Assembly: GCA_003344405.1 (NCBI GenBank)
Contig: NOWV01000006.1
Coordinates: forward strand, 372,001 to 436,000
DNA from: Trichoplax sp. H2
Lineage: Eukaryota; Placozoa; Uniplacotomia; Trichoplacea
Length of the DNA stretch: 64,000 nucleotides
Direction of reading: 5' to 3'
In this document: positions 12,618-28,310 of the stretch, in pieces
How the letters are laid out: each line of letters starts with the position of its first letter
Position numbering within the stretch: position 1 is the stretch's first letter
The notes under the pieces: model-generated
The model's input: only the letters and a program-made list of their open reading frames with translations
Databases searched by the model: none
What the model was told of the DNA's origin: nothing
Translations under genes and position numbers: made by a program

Positions 12618-15600
12618 TATATGGCATGTGCACACTCTTCTCTCTAATAGTGCAGATTCTCTATCATTAACAATCGGTTACTTGCCGAAAGTAGAAAATG
12701 GTTAGCAAAATATCAGATAATGTGTACTGTATGACTATTAATCATCCGAAAATTGAGCTCATAATTATTACAGAAGAAAAATTTTTAATTAGTTAACAGA
12801 TTAATATTCTATTCTAGCGGTACTTCTATAGTAGTAATCAGTAAGATTTATTGGTTGAAGATGAATTTTTTTCTGGATTTATACCAGTATGAACTTTTCA
12901 GACTTTCTATCCTGTTCGTCTTAATTTAAGAATCTTCTCTAGCGTAATCTATATTAAAATAACGTGCTAGAATAATATATAATGTCAAGTACAAGGAAAA
13001 ACTTTAGCTACTGCATGTATCTGTGAAAGAATAAGGGAATATTAGATTTGCTAGTTGTACAGCACTATTAATGATATCAATCAAATGCTGGGTATTGATT
13101 TGCGATAGTCCATTAGTATAATTGTATCGTAAAATAGATAATTAACGATTTAATGATATATTAGACGACACATTCATTCTTCACTATGTTGTATTTTTTA
13201 TTCTAGTTATGGTAAATACAAACATTTGTGAAGCTGGAAAAATAAGTTTTAACATCTAATAAATCTTATCCGAAATTATTAAAATAAACAGTACTATGGT
13301 ATTACATAAAATAAAAATAATCATTTGATTCGAACAAAATTAGGAAATATCTTTAAGCATCCGTCAGAAGATTACCCTCTCCGTTGAATATGATCCCTCC
13401 TTTACCTGAACTAGTAACATCAACTCAATCAAAATATCAATTCTCTTTAATTCAAATTAGTGCAGAGCTAACTAAATTTAATACTCGTCTGTTAGTTATC
13501 ATTTATTACATCTAGTATTGCTGTTCCAAGAACATTATTTGTGGTATAGCTTATGGAATACTGTAAATTTAGCACTTAAAGTAATAGAGGACCAAGTAGA
13601 CAGTAATTTTTGCAATAATGTACAAGTATTTTATTTCAACGATTACATGAGGACCTCCATTCTCTGTTGTACATGAATATGACGAGTTTCTCCTTAAAAA
13701 TATGGATCTAGTTTACAAAATATCCTAAAACAACGATAATTTACTATTTCAAGTAGCCTAAATTCTTTTATAATAGTATGTGTTGTTACTCGTTAAACTA
13801 TAGCTACTCTATCATTTCATCCCAATAAGCTTTTAGATTTTTCTAATCCAATTACTCTTTGCCTGCAGCACCAGGTTGTGATAATTTTAGCCTAAATTAT
13901 TGATTTTTATAGACTTTATACAAATCTTGAAATTTTATTTCAGCTCTTGCATGTGTATTACCAATCACGATCTCCAGTATCTTAATTTTTCAATAGTTAA
14001 GCTTGTTAATCAATTTCCGATAAATTTATTGCAGCTATTAGATTTTATAAAATTTCCAAAACTGATTTTGAATCTCAACAAATATACTGTGCTTTAAAAC
14101 TCTGCCATCTTCATTTTTCGATACCTTTCACATAGGAATGATCACTTTTCTACGCTGATACAATATTAAGTATTGCACTAACGTTACTAGACGGTAAAAT
14201 TTTATTGCTTTTTTCATTGCATTAATAGTTTCTTTACATCATGCATCTCTATGGTTAAGAAGTAATATAATTCAGCTAATCAAACATATAAAACCTGGTG
14301 ACCTACATATTTTGAGTAATGATCCTGCAAGCTAATTTTATTTATTGTTTATGTTACTGTATCGAAATCTAAATACTGATGGTATGTATCACATAAGCTT
14401 AAATAATTAATTCCTAAAATTTGGAGATAATTTTATCCAGCTGTTTCATCATATTTATTCTCCGTTTAATAATCCCCAGAAAAAATGGAAAAACTACCAT
14501 TTATTTGGGCATTAACCACTACTATTGCATTATAACGCAATAAAATTAATAGGTGTGTGAATCGCGATATACATGCGAAGGCTAACTTATCCTAAAGCTG
14601 ATCGTTAATAAACTACATTTTTATCTTATCAAAAATGCATTTATTCGCCATCAAATTTTAATATGGCAACAAGGATCAGTCTAGTCGATGGCCTTTGAAA
14701 AATCCTCAGTAAAATTGTTTATGTATACTTATTAATGCTCATTCCATTGTTATTCATCGTTTAAGTGCAAGAATTATTTCACTTTTATTTGGTAGAAATT
14801 CTATGCAATCGTTGCCCAATAGTAGAACACATTTTACTAAATGGCATTAAATAATTTTGCTTTTAATTATAATTTATCCCTAGTTAGGTATGCTTACAGT
14901 GTTGAGCTTTCGTTTTTCTTAACCTTTACACTACCAGTATGTCTTGGTACAGACCACTGTCTAAGTTAATTGTCTTTAATACTTAAGCTAAGATTATCAA
15001 AAGGGTTATTTATGAGTCATTGCAACCACTTTTTTCTGTACAAATATCACCTCATAAGCTGGAATAGACTGGCATCTCATTCAAGTGAGCAATATTTGCA
15101 TGTTAAATTATAAAAAAGTTTCAATTTAATAGTTCTTAAAATCGATATTCGTCTTAAATCAGTTACTTCTAGAATGAACGGCAGCTTTTATCCTTTTTTC
15201 GTTGATAAGATTGCTATTCGCCTTTCTAATGTGGTTATCCAAACAACAAATTAATATATTCGAAACGAAAACTTACTCTAAGATCTATATTAACAGCGAT
15301 ACATCGGACATCTATTGTCGCAATGGCTACGGCTTAGTTTAATTTGAATTGGTAGAGATATTATAAAATAAAACCACATGAGAAATATTTTATATATGAC
15401 ATCGCTACAAATATTTATGTTAATTACGGGTATTTAAATTTACTGAGTTAAACCATAGCTAATTAATTATACTTTATATACTATTAATTTTTAAGGTTAT
15501 TCTCGTAACTTGATGGTTATATTTAATTGTTGCCCAGATATCCTAGGAGTAGATACGAAAATTGAAAAGCATGCAATGGCTCGACATTTATAGCATTGAT

Positions 15601-17381
15601 GATTCGAGTGCTCTCATAACTGCTGTTGAGTAAACATTTAATTAAATTTATAATCCTTCTTTTGATATCGTGCTACCATATTTTGATCCAGGTTTTTCCA
15701 TTTTCTCAATCATTTCCAGTTTATTCTTAATTTTAATCCTTCCATTGAAATAAATTAGCGAAATCGTAAGTTCTGAGTAAATTTTACAAAACATTAGAAG
15801 ATTTTTTATATAATTAATATTTAAAATCAATTTATAACCAATAATTTAAGTAATATTTGGTAGTATGTTACTATTTTAATTTAGCTATTAAAATTCGTCG
15901 ATGATTGAAACCAAATAATTTTGCTATCATTATGTAATATTATAAAGCTTGAAAATCATCCCATACTTCCGAATATTTCCTGTTTGCATTGCTTTAAAGC
16001 ACTAAGCATCAAACAAATATCGTTGCTATTGGATTAAAATTAAATGTAATTGAAATCTGGATTACATTTTTTATTTCTACTTATGACATTATACAAATAG
16101 GGTTGGTTATAGATGATATTTCAAATAATAATATAGGATACACTTCCTTTCTTCTGAAGACGATTCATAATTATTTTTAGATTACAATATATTGAATAGT
16201 GACACCTTAAGTCCTATAATTACTAGAGTATACGCGTATATATATACATACATAATCGGTCCATATTAGGTCTTCGCCAATTTCGTATGGTGTATTTTTA
16301 GTTGAGAAATTTCAAATTGTCTAGACAGATAAATATTTTGAATATTAAAATTCTAACAAGCTACGTGTCTGTCAGCAAATATTAATCTATCAACTGCTAT
16401 AAAATATTATTCAGAGGTACTCTTTTCCCTAATATTACTCGTCTGTAATTCATAGAAAAGCTTTATCCATAAACTATAACTTCACTTTTACTTCTTGTAT
16501 TACCATCCAACACCTATTATCTTATGGTGTAGTTTTCAATTTTAATAATTAAGAATATGACTGTAGTAAATATATTGAAATTGAGTAGACTGACTATAAA
16601 CAATAAAAGATAATAACGCTTTACATTAAATTTTAATATGGTCAACATTGTCCGGGATCTGAACGTAATTTTTCAAAAATATTATATTGTATACGTACTT
16701 CACTTTATAGTATTGGCCATTGGACCTATCACACAACGAAAATAGCAATATATAAAAATAAGAAAACTGATTACAACCTAAGAAGTATGGTAAAATTTGG
16801 GTTTTTTAAAATATTCGATATTCGATATGCCTTTTCGTAAGTTAAAAATGATCAGCAAAATCTAACCGGATTAGATGACTAAAAACATGCTTTACAGCAG
16901 AATAGATATCCACATGATTCCCAGTAAGGTTAACTTAAGAATTGTCTTTACTTTGTACTAACGTCTTTATTTTTAAATTAAATCATTCTATACGCGAATT
17001 GGGCGATAATTAATTAGACATGTACAAAGCTTACTAGCCGGGTTATTTCTAATTGCGGCAAACGTCACATTGTATCTTTTAACCATGAAGATTAGGCTAC
17101 ATTAAGATCTAATTTCAATTTTGACTATAATAGTAATTAACATATATCAAATTGTTTTCTTAGCTATAGCTTAGCTTCAATATTATCTACATAAATTCTA
17201 ATAAACGTTTCTAACTTCGTTATATTTAAGTGCATGAGGTTATATAAGATTTATTCGAATTTAGAAGCATTTAGTAATATCAACTGAGCTACAGTAGCCT
17301 TTTACTGTCCATTTTTGACAGTAAAGTTGTTGAAACTTTAGTATTAGACGTTTGATTGTATTAGGTGCATTAATAAAAAGT

Positions 17382-18378
17382 ATAAGTACCGAAGCGGCTC
17401 TAGTTGTATAGATCTAATATGATTGTAGAATACTATCAATACTGCATTAAAATCATTTATTTAAGGATTAGATATGACAATGTTATATAATATATAACCA
17501 TCAAGTTATGATTATGATAGAATCTCATTTATTTTTAACTAATACTATTATTATTAATGAAATTGGCAAATTCACAAATTATACCTATATCTATAGCTTT
17601 AGTGTTGATATGTAATGCAAGAGCGGATATACCATTCTATTACATCTATTTCTTATCGTTACTGTTTCATTTTTCTTATCATTTTTTTATTGACTGAAAA
17701 TGATGCTATTGATAGTGAAAATCGCAATTTAGCGTCTATTTTGAGTAATGTTAGCAAATGTTAGCAATAGATTCACTAATTATGATAGAGCGGAGCATAA
17801 GTTGGCTGCAAAGTAAACTACTGTTTTACGTACGATTACCNNNNNNNNNNNNNNNNNNNNATAAGTACCGAAGCGGCTCTAGTTGTATAGATCTAATATG
17901 ATTGTAGAATACTATCAATACTGCATTAAAATCATTTATTTAAGGATTAGATATAACAATGTTATATAATATATAACCATCAAGTTATGATTATGATAGA
18001 ATCTCATTTATTTTTAACTAATACTATTATTATTTAATGAAATTGGCAAATTCACAAATTTTACCTATATCTATAGCTTTAGTGTTGAATACTATTTCTG
18101 TACAGATGTAATACTATTTGAGCACTACCTATGCAGGCAGGAATTAGATGTAATGCAAGAGCGGATATACCATTCTATTACATCTATTTCTTATCGTTAC
18201 TGTTTCATTTTTCTTATCATTTTTTTGTGGACTGAAAATGATGCTATTGATAGCGAAAATCGCAATTTAGCGTCTATTTTGAGTAATGTTAGCAAATGTT
18301 AGCAATAGATTCACTAATTATGATAGAGCGGAGCATAAGTTGGCTGCAAAGTAAACTACTGTTTTACGTACGATTACC
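17382..18378. repeat. Unmerged duplicate either side of an assembly gap
   Basis: The segment 17382-17840 recurs at 17861-18378 with only a handful of base changes and one insertion of about 58 bp in the right copy (around 18088-18148). The left copy ends exactly at the N run and the right copy starts exactly after it. That is the pattern of two contig ends that overlap but were not merged, for example because they come from two haplotypes. It should not be read as a genuine tandem duplication without long reads. Confidence 0.85.
17841..17860. other. Assembly gap (20 N)
   Basis: A run of twenty N bases. Because the flanks duplicate each other, the true gap may be negative, meaning the contigs overlap by about 460-520 bp. 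Confidence 0.99.
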
Positions 18379-21300
18379 TGACATAAAGCCAGGCAAGGAA
18401 AAATTGTTGATGAAGATATTAAATTTGGCAGCTGTGCTAATAGATGATTTTACGCTACCGATTGGCGATCATGTAGTCATGCTCCGTTTATTTTTTCTCC
18501 CTCCTTCATTTTGTTATTAGTTCATTTATCGGAAAAAATGTTGTATTATTTGTGCATGTGACATCGTCAAAGACCAATGTCTGATAGATAAATATTGGTG
18601 AATTCTTATATCTCCACCAGTATGTTGATATGTATCAGATTAACCCACAAGATTAAAACAGAACAATAATAAAGATTAATCCATAATTGGATTGGTGATG
18701 AGCTGAAATTATTGTTGAGTCTTAATTGTTCTTCATGGATATTACAGAAGTGCCATGTGTCTTGTCAATTTCCTACATCTTTTGTTCAGTTATAACGGTA
18801 TTATAATCTGTGTACCACCCACTTCGAATAGATAAAAAATATTTGACATCAATTCTCAAATACATTTAGATTACTATTTTTCAACTAATCGGGTGTCTTA
18901 ATCGTAGATCCTTTCATCAATTAATAAATAAAGTACCAGACATTATCATTTTCACCTGTTCCTTTAATAAATAATAAAAATTGGCCAAATACGAATTCTA
19001 CAGCTACAACGGAGAGTCGAAAAGTGAAATTAATTTAAAAAATTAAGACTATTATTTCATTTTAGTATATAGAGTATTTCTAAATAGGAGAAACATTTAT
19101 AACATTACTAACAGTTTAGCTAGATTGATATTTGTAAAACAAATGAAACAATTGGAGTCCATATTCATCATATTAAGTACATATCTTAAACGATAACAAC
19201 CAAAAGTGAGAACTTCAATATTGCTATATTAGAATGTACAATATACTACAATACGACTGCTATAAAAGCATAATTGTAGGTGATTTTATCTGCTCTAATT
19301 CTCCTTACTAATTCGAAAAAGTATCTGCAAGCTAAAAACTAACTATGCGACGATACTCAATGAAATAATTTGAAAAGTAAACATAAGGTTTATGATATCT
19401 TTACCACGATATATTTCCTCTGCTCTTTCATCACTTATCAACATTGACTTCAAACACATTAACTACATAAAAATTCGAATTATGATTGTAACGAATATGA
19501 TCATCCTATTATCGAAATGATAAAGAAATCTTTTCGATATTCATATTACTCTTCAAATCGAAAGTAGTAGTGATCATGATGCACAGGTTACAACGATGCT
19601 AAAAGCCATTAGAATGCCATCTGCAGTAGTAAAAAGTTCAAACTATCAACCGTCACAGTCAACTATAACATAAACACAAAATTAAAAAGGATGTAATTAA
19701 TATCCGCTTCAAATCTATTTGCTAAATACTCTAGATAGAATAAATAATCTTGTTCATAGATCGCTTTCAAGTAAAGCCAGTTAACTAGTACTGCGATTAG
19801 TATCTCCTTTATTACTCGTATAAAAAATTGATATTACTCAAATTGAAACTGATTCCCACTGACATTTTTGCTGTAATTATTGTTAATTTACTTCATGTCG
19901 ATAAAAAATTTATTTTCTTACTACTATCACCTACTTATTGTACTAGTAATACTGAATAATATTTCTTATTGCGATTTCTTTACAGCTAGATATTCGAATT
20001 ATTGCTTTATGGAAGCAATATTATCGATCTAAGAGACGTATTCTCTAAGTATTACATCGATATAGCAATTTCGACATTGAAACTTAAAGCTCTACCAAAT
20101 TAGAGCTTACGTATTCTAATAACTATGTATATACAATAGTAAAAGGGCATATAAAATAAGATTAGTCTCTAATTAAGTTTATTTAATCGGCAGAATTGCT
20201 CTTCACGCTTTGAAAGCCAGCTCACGAATACATGAATGTAAGTTACTCTTAAACGATTTAATTCCAACAATCATTAAATAATATAGCTATTTTTCATTTT
20301 CAGGTGAAGTCTAGGAAATTGCATGTAACCAAATAGAACTCAAAGTAAATCAAAAGCTTAGGTAGTGCTATGGCTGCTATCAAATTCAAGACACTTTTTG
20401 AGAGATCTAACTTTAGAGATTACAAATGCCAATTTACTAGAAGATTATTAATTAAGTAGCCACACTTATATAGTTTTACCTTGTTCCTATGAAAAATTGA
20501 TCAATTGCCATTAAAATTAATGTTATCATCAGAGTACTATTTGCTCTCATCCTTGTATATGATTAAAAATTGATCAAATTACTACAGGTTATGCAACTAA
20601 TTAATCAGGCTATTCTGACATGTGTAACTTTAACGTAAAGATTATGTAAAAGTTATCATTACATGAATTCAAGAATTACTTTTATCGTTGACAGACCTTT
20701 ATTATTAGAGAGTAAAAGCATCATGTTACTGATGTTAATGCTTTCTGCGAGTTCATATTTTCAATATAACATCAACATCAACATCATAGTATGCTAGTAG
20801 AAGACTAAGCGAAGAAGTAATGTTATTTTGTCTAAGGATTAGAGAAATTAGAAGATAAAAAACAAAAATTTTGACCTAATCAAAATGGATTCAAAGAAAA
20901 ATTTTAATATTATTCTTAAATCTCATTTTAAGAGTAAGTACTTTAAATGTTCAATAGCACGTATACTTGTTATATCTCAATATTCATCAGTTAGACTGCT
21001 ACCGTAGTGTACAACATATTTAAAATCCTGATCGGATACATACTAGGCTAATTGGCTGTTTCAGCCCATCACTGCGTATCTTTTTCTTAATTAACTTTTT
21101 GATATTCTTTATCTATCCCTTCCTGTAACTAACGATTTATGTTACAAGGATCGTATAAATGCTTCTAACACAGTATCCTAGAGCCCACTTAAAAGTAATT
21201 TTGGTAGTTTGCTACAATTTTTAGTATGTATGTTCAACAAATGGAGATTCTAACTCGTATGAAAGCGTATTCACGTCTGATATTTACTCCTGGTCAGTTC

Positions 21301-24300
21301 AAATTCACTCTAATATTATCCTTTACACAAGTTGACTCTTTTATCCACTACAGTAACGGCGAATGCCTTATATTATCTTTTTAGTTATCGCTATAGCTAA
21401 AAAAAAACAGAAGAAAGTAATAGCTGCTGTTTTGTTGATTGCAATTGAAATACCATATACGGTACAGAAGTAGTACAATTCAAAATAAGATGATCAACAA
21501 TTTTCTTTCTCGATTAATTTAGGAATAGCTGTACTTTTCCCGGGCGTTGAACACGAAAATTTAGGACTGTTATTATGCTTTAGTTGAAAATTAAAGTAAA
21601 GGAAGCAATAGATATTGTGATGAAGCTAATTCTTAGGGTCCACAATAAGCTAGGCTGACTGGATTCATGAAACTAAACCGCAAGTGTATCTACTGTACAT
21701 TACAACAAACAGCCAACAAGAATCCTCTATCTTCTGGATGCACTTGTTTTCAAACTCTAGCACTAGGCCGATTAAGTAGTGGTATAAATATCATTATCAC
21801 GCTAATGCATGCATCTACGCTTTCATCCGTTAAGCACATGAATTGAAATTACTGTATCCCATCATTTTACGAGTAACTAATCATGTTCAAGCACACCAAC
21901 ATTGCATCTTACAGTAGGATATATTAGTATTTTCGATACTAATTAAGAACTCAATTACAATACTAAACTCAAGGCACTACATTAGCCATAGTTTTTCATT
22001 ATCCAGTTATACTTGAAATATAGTCTAAAGTTTGCTCTAAAATTGGTTCTCGTAGTCAATGATATTCACCTAGAATGATTTGGTGAGAGTTTTATTTTGT
22101 GCCAGACATCGATTTACGAGTAGATACTAAAATAAAAAATTTCTATTGTCGCCCTAAGCGATTATTCAGGAAACAATAGCCCTAGTTTTTGTCAATTAAT
22201 TGTACTTGAAATGCAGAAAATGATGTATTTTAAAATAAGTTGCTGTAGTCAATAGTCTTCTTCAAGATCAATATGGCGACCGCGATGATTTAGGTAAGAA
22301 ATCGATTTGGAAGCTGAAATTCAGGAAAGTCATTATAGCTAAAATTATCGTGAAAGGAATGGCAACGGTTTTAACTTAGTCAGTAATAATTAATTATAAA
22401 TTGTAGTTAAAGTACATTACATGACATTCTCCTGGATTAATCGGATTGTTTTATTTCATGCCAGGCATCTGTTTACATACTGGAATTGAGAATTATAAAA
22501 GTATAGCTAAGAAGTGCACATGGGGAATATATTAGTAGTAGTTTTTATTAACGAATTCCTAATGATTTATATCGCTATGTGATAGTATGCATTAAAATTA
22601 ATCAGCGATATTCTATTAGAGTATTAGTACAGTGTATAAATAGCTTTAATTTACACTAGATATTCATCGCGGCAGATGTATAGAGATATTCCATTGCACA
22701 AAAGTTTTGAGTTCACAATCTATCTGCAGCATGACGAGGGTGTAGGAATTAAAGCAGATAATTAAGATAATACAGAAATTCCCGTACTTTCTAATACCCA
22801 AGAGAATATATTTAAAAATTTCACTTATAGAATCACAGAATGTCATGTTCAAACCACTCATTTGTTACCAATTTATTCCAATCTTGAAAATATTGCAACT
22901 GTACAGTATAGTCGATTTCTTACGATTCCGATCCACGACACTTTTCAAAGCCATAATATAAACGTGTAGTTAACTATACATACATCCGCGCATAAATAAT
23001 ATTGCTGAAAATTGCTTTACTTACGAATTATACATCTGGTATATTATTTATGCTGAAATCTACAGAATCCCATAATTTACGATGCAACATCGTTAATATA
23101 GTTAGATATACGTTATATTGGATAATCGTATCGTATCTAATGCCTTAAAAAAAGATAAAAACTCTCAGTGATATAGCTAAATGATCATGGTATCATATCC
23201 GGCTAAGTTATATAATTAACAACAAACGCATGATAGACAGATTATTAGAGAAGTTAGTGTTACTTAGATAGCTTAAGCAGGTGGATGAATATAGGGATAT
23301 CATAATAAGTCAATTATGTATATTATATGCATTAGTAGAGTACAGCAATGAGGAAATAAATCATGCAGTACAAGCATCTTGACAAAGCCTCTTCGTTGGG
23401 TTACAATATCTACGATTTATTTTCGACATCAAAACTCAATCCCATAGCCTAGAATTACAATGTTTTATACAATATACCCATATTAATGGTTGATAGTCGA
23501 TATGTGAAGTTACTTTAGCCCCGTCAGGCAAGATTTAAATGATTTAAGAGACCAAATAATGGCGATACACTCTATTATAATCGTTATTAATTAGTTTCAT
23601 ACTGCAAGCAATTGCATAAGATAGGTCTAAACTCTCTTTCAAAGCCACAGAATTTTTATTGTTAATATTTTATCATTATGCTAAATGTAATACTTATGCG
23701 TCTTCTGTGTGCACTGGATTGTCACAAATTTGCTTTGTGATCAACTTTACTGTCTACTAGACTACTTATTCCTTGCTCCACCTCAACTGGAGATCTGATG
23801 TGCAGTAGTACTGTATTATCTACTGTTACACAAGAATAAGACTGTTCTAAAAGACTAGAATGGTTTATTAGCAGAGTAACCGTGTGCCATTCATTATACT
23901 AAATAATAGCAAACTTTCGGACTGAGTTTTTGCTCGCCTCGCCCTTTTATATCCTTCCAGGCAAATTACAGTGCAGATATAATGATTTTATTTTATAATT
24001 ATTTCACTCTTATAAGATTTATATGATTAAATAACCGACAAAATGGAAGACAAAAATATCGCTTCAGCAAGTTGTGGTATACGAGTACTTTCTTATAACT
24101 AACATACTCAAGGCAAGATTTATCTTTGATTTTACAAGATTCCATTTCATTATACAATGATGACTGACGCTTCATAGATCGCTATTGCGCTTATAATTAA
24201 TTTCATTAATGTTGATTAAAATAATTAATGACCATTTACTCATATAAGCAAAAATTAAATAGTTGAGGTATTCAGAATGTGTGGCCGAGACAGTATACGT

Positions 24301-27300
24301 AGTTAAAGGGAATATGCGTTCTTATTTGAAAATGCAACTATATATTTCATATCATTACCGATCTAAGCCTGTAAATCGTGCCGTAATAGGAATACTGATA
24401 ATAAATCGAATTTCAGTTTAAAGTTCAGAAATAATTCACTGTTTCTACTACTTTACTGTAAATAAGACCAAGGTTTGAAATATGGCGTACTTAAGAGGTG
24501 ATCACACAGATAATATTCCATTAGCCTGGTAACGATGATTATATATATATTTAAATTATTCTATTTCCAAACGAAGATTATAATAAGATGTCAACACAAT
24601 TACCATCTGATGATAGAATCAAGCAGAACTGAAAGAATCATAGATTAATGTTTAACTATCCATATTATTCTATATTCTTACCTCACCGTATATTTAACTT
24701 TTACTCTCTTCATTTATTACATTATTGCCTTTTTAATCTTTCATACTCATTATTAGTGTTGTTTCGCATTAAATTTTATTCTGTACAATAAAGAACTAGC
24801 GACTGAAGATTTTCGGATAGCCATCTTTTTAATTTTTAAATTTAGCTTACATGAGGCAATTAGCAGTACGTATGTATAATTTCAAGCCGCGTGTAGATAT
24901 TTTAATTTCAAGAAATGTACGACAACTTGACTGTGGTATTGGTATCCTTTAATGGCAATGTAATAAGAAATTCATACCTATGAATAGTTTTTCCTACAGC
25001 CTTGATATTTGTACTTTAATTAGGTTAATACTCGTATTTCCAAAAATTTTGCAAAATTGCTGAACTGTGTTTACATATTATTAATCTGTTCCAGTAAAAT
25101 ATAAGTTAAATCTTCTCCAGCAATTTTACTTAACAGTTTATTTCTATTACTTGATTTTTCAGAAATTTATGAGCTAATCTTAAATTGTCATCTAATATAA
25201 CATAGTTGATGTATTTGAGGAAAGAATCATTTTACTTTAGTACCTTATTAATTATTGAACCTATCAATTCCAATTTAGTATGTATATCAATTCGTTCATT
25301 AATCTTATGAATTTTTGATTCTTCCTATAGATAAAAAATCAGACTGAGATTCAGTGATTAATAGACATACGAAATATTCAAAGAAAGCGGAATATCGTTA
25401 CACTGAATACTGCATATTGGAAAATGTATTGCCAGATTGCTATGACTTCTATAAGCTTTAACTGCAAATTGAGGTTTGATTGACTTTATTTGCTTATAAA
25501 ATCATCCAAGTACTTGTAGTTATATTAACTTGATCTGTTAGCTATAAGATTTATAGCATTGACAAGAAATACTGATATTAACATATTTTATTAATGAGCA
25601 ACATCTCATTTTATTTTCGATTAATTCAATCCGATCATCAAAATTTTAGCCTATTAATCGATGATAGGATTTATCCTACATATTTTATTAGTGAAATATT
25701 AGCTCAATCAGTGATCAAAGTAACACTCCAATTCATCTGCTATTCACATATTGTTGGCGTATACTGAGAACTTTTTTCTCTCATTAAATTTGATAGGAGT
25801 ACAGTCTACGTGTAATTAAGATCATTCAGGGATCAGTTTAATCTCATTTTGAGGGTAAGAAAAAGTAAATACTTCATAGCGATGGGCAAGAGTAAGCTCG
25901 TAAGCTAAAAGAAATCTATTCCCCCTATAGATTAACTTTCTTTAATATTTTTAGTTACTATAACGACAACTTTCGTCGAATGATGTTTTTAACATTAAAA
26001 AATTTGCTTTAATAATAACGAAGGATAAATTGGGATAATAACTTTAACGATAAGCAATCTTATTTATTCCTAATAAGCTATTAATGATAATAATAACGCC
26101 AAATGTTACCACAGGTATTAGAAATGATTTAAATACTTTAATGACATCATAAAAATATAAACAAATAGCTACATCAGCAATTTATTATGGCTAAAAGGAG
26201 AAAATTAATATCATACTATTGTTAATCTAAATTTAATCGGCAAATAAATAATGTATCGAATCCATCTGCTAATTTCCCCTTACCATTTGTTAGAAATGTC
26301 TTATTATACTCGTCAACAAAATCAATTTACAGCATTGAATGGGTACTGTATTAGCTGTTACTTTACAAGTCGAATTTACTAGCTACGGCTTTATTTTAGT
26401 GTCTTCGAATACATTACTAAAATAATACTTTAATCTATCGAATAACATCTATTAGTTCTTTCTATTAAACATAATTTATACCAGCAATTACTCCGCCATT
26501 ATTTACTCACAATCAAACGTGAAGCTAGAGTTTTGAATTAAAGAAAAAATTGAATAGCTAATTTTAGAATCCTTTGGATGTTATTATTATGAACAAATTT
26601 AAACTAATATTGAAATGAAGTTATGAAAAAGTGAAATTGAGCGGTAGAATATTTATCCATAAGGACAATTTAGGTGTAGATAATTTTGGAGTTTTATAGT
26701 TACAGGCTATTCTACCTTGATTCTTAGAGAGATTAATAGATAAATCATTTATGTGCTAAATACTTTTCATGGTTGAAAGTTATTTAACCGATTTACAAAT
26801 TATGATAAGCGTATTGCCATTGCAGATAGATTGTATGCATATTGGTGTAATCGTTAAAAACAGACTACGAATCGCAAGACCTTTCCTTCTAGGGCATAAA
26901 AACCTATTTGAACGAACTTAAGACTAATCTTATAATTTTAGATCTATAAATATAAAATTAATTGCCTTTCTTATACCACGAAACTGTTACTTGAATTATG
27001 TCTCTGCAATTACTAATGGACACGACAATAAATTTAAATCCACATGTTTTCACCCTTTTGATCACGAGCAAGAGTCACTAAAAGCTCTAGTTCTAGTTCA
27101 TGAAAGCAATTAGTAAATCGATCTACATGATTTCATTTATCTTAATCTCGATGTTGTACAGAAAAATGGTCACGAAATTACACTAAGCAAATGAACTAAT
27201 TAATTACAACAGTAAAATCTGAATTGAGTTAGTGTGCACTATCATCTTCATTAATTTGCATTTAATTTAAAAGATACAGAAATAGCACCTGGTGTAACGC

Positions 27301-27399
27301 TATAAAATTTGGGCTAATAATAGAAATAGAGGCTTCTTTCTTCGTTTCTCGGCACTATTTTAAGATTTTTCAATAATTCACTTTGATTGCTGGTCCTGT

Positions 27400-28310
27400 G
27401 GATGTTCTTTAGATTCATTATCAACATCCGATTTAATATTACAAACTTCATCTCACGAATTAACTTTAAATCTAGTTTCATTTGAGCCTGAATGAAATGA
27501 TGTAACTTTAACAAGCCTTCTCAACGATTGTATTTATCTATAGCACTGCAGATATTATTGAATTTACTGTCAACATCCGATTCCATCTTTTAAAATTGAA
27601 TGCAACAATTGTCTTTACTGCTATTTTCAGTTAATTACGATTAAGGGCTATTTTTAAACAAGCATTCTCGATGATTGAGCTTGTAACTGATAGATATCGT
27701 GTAAGTTCATTGTTAATATCCGATTCAATATTGTAAAATTATTTACAGGCTTGTCTTTATTCTTGTTTTTTTAATAATATAATTTTGACTAAGTGTTATT
27801 GCTGACAAGCTTTCTCTAAGACCCACTGCTATCTATATTGGACAATATTATTTAATTTATTGTTAATACGCGAAACAATGCTATAGAATCTCGAACTAAA
27901 GCTTAATTTCATTCTTATTTTTTAATAATCAGATCTGAAAACAGCCTCTAACAAGCTTTATCCATAATTAAGTTCTATGTATAGTAGGTGATATTTGATT
28001 CATTGGTTTATCCAACAGTACCAAAACAATGGGTTAAAATAAGCATTGTAAGCTTGATTGAATTCCTATTTCCATTTAATATCTGTATCTTGTATGCAAC
28101 TCCTAAATAAGCTTCTTATTGATTGAAATTCAGTAAAAAAAAGTACTATTTCCATTCATAGTCAATACTTGAAACAATATTATACAATTAGAACTGAAAG
28201 CTTGACTTTAGTCTTGAAATTTAAGTACAATAAGTATTATTCTAATTCATATTCAATAGCTGAAACAATATTATACAATTAAAACTGAAAGCTTGATTTT
28301 ATTCCTAATT
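27400..28310. repeat. Diverged tandem array, period about 140-150 bp
   Basis: A related block built around CAACATCCGATTnnATATT or its variants recurs near 27421, 27571, 27712, 27863, 28163 and 28251, mostly followed by an AAGCTT-type motif. Copies are heavily diverged and unevenly spaced, with two closer copies at the end. This suggests an old tandem array rather than a gene. The small minus-strand open frame at 27314-27514 lies partly in it and is unconvincing. Confidence 0.5.

Larger units (their letters stand above)
12102..27300. other. 15-kb region without recognisable genes
   Basis: Apart from the POU4 3' end, simple TA/TATC tracts near 12.5-12.6 kb and an assembly gap, I see nothing I can name. 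The few open frames of 60-75 codons (near 13.9, 15.7, 18.3 and 22.7 kb) resemble no known family and lack supporting splice structure. A gene with very short or fast-evolving exons cannot be excluded by reading alone. Confidence 0.5.

Noticed and set aside
18296-18520. 74-codon plus-strand frame next to the assembly gap
   Set aside because: No recognisable domain. Part of it lies in the duplicated contig end, and no splice partner was seen.
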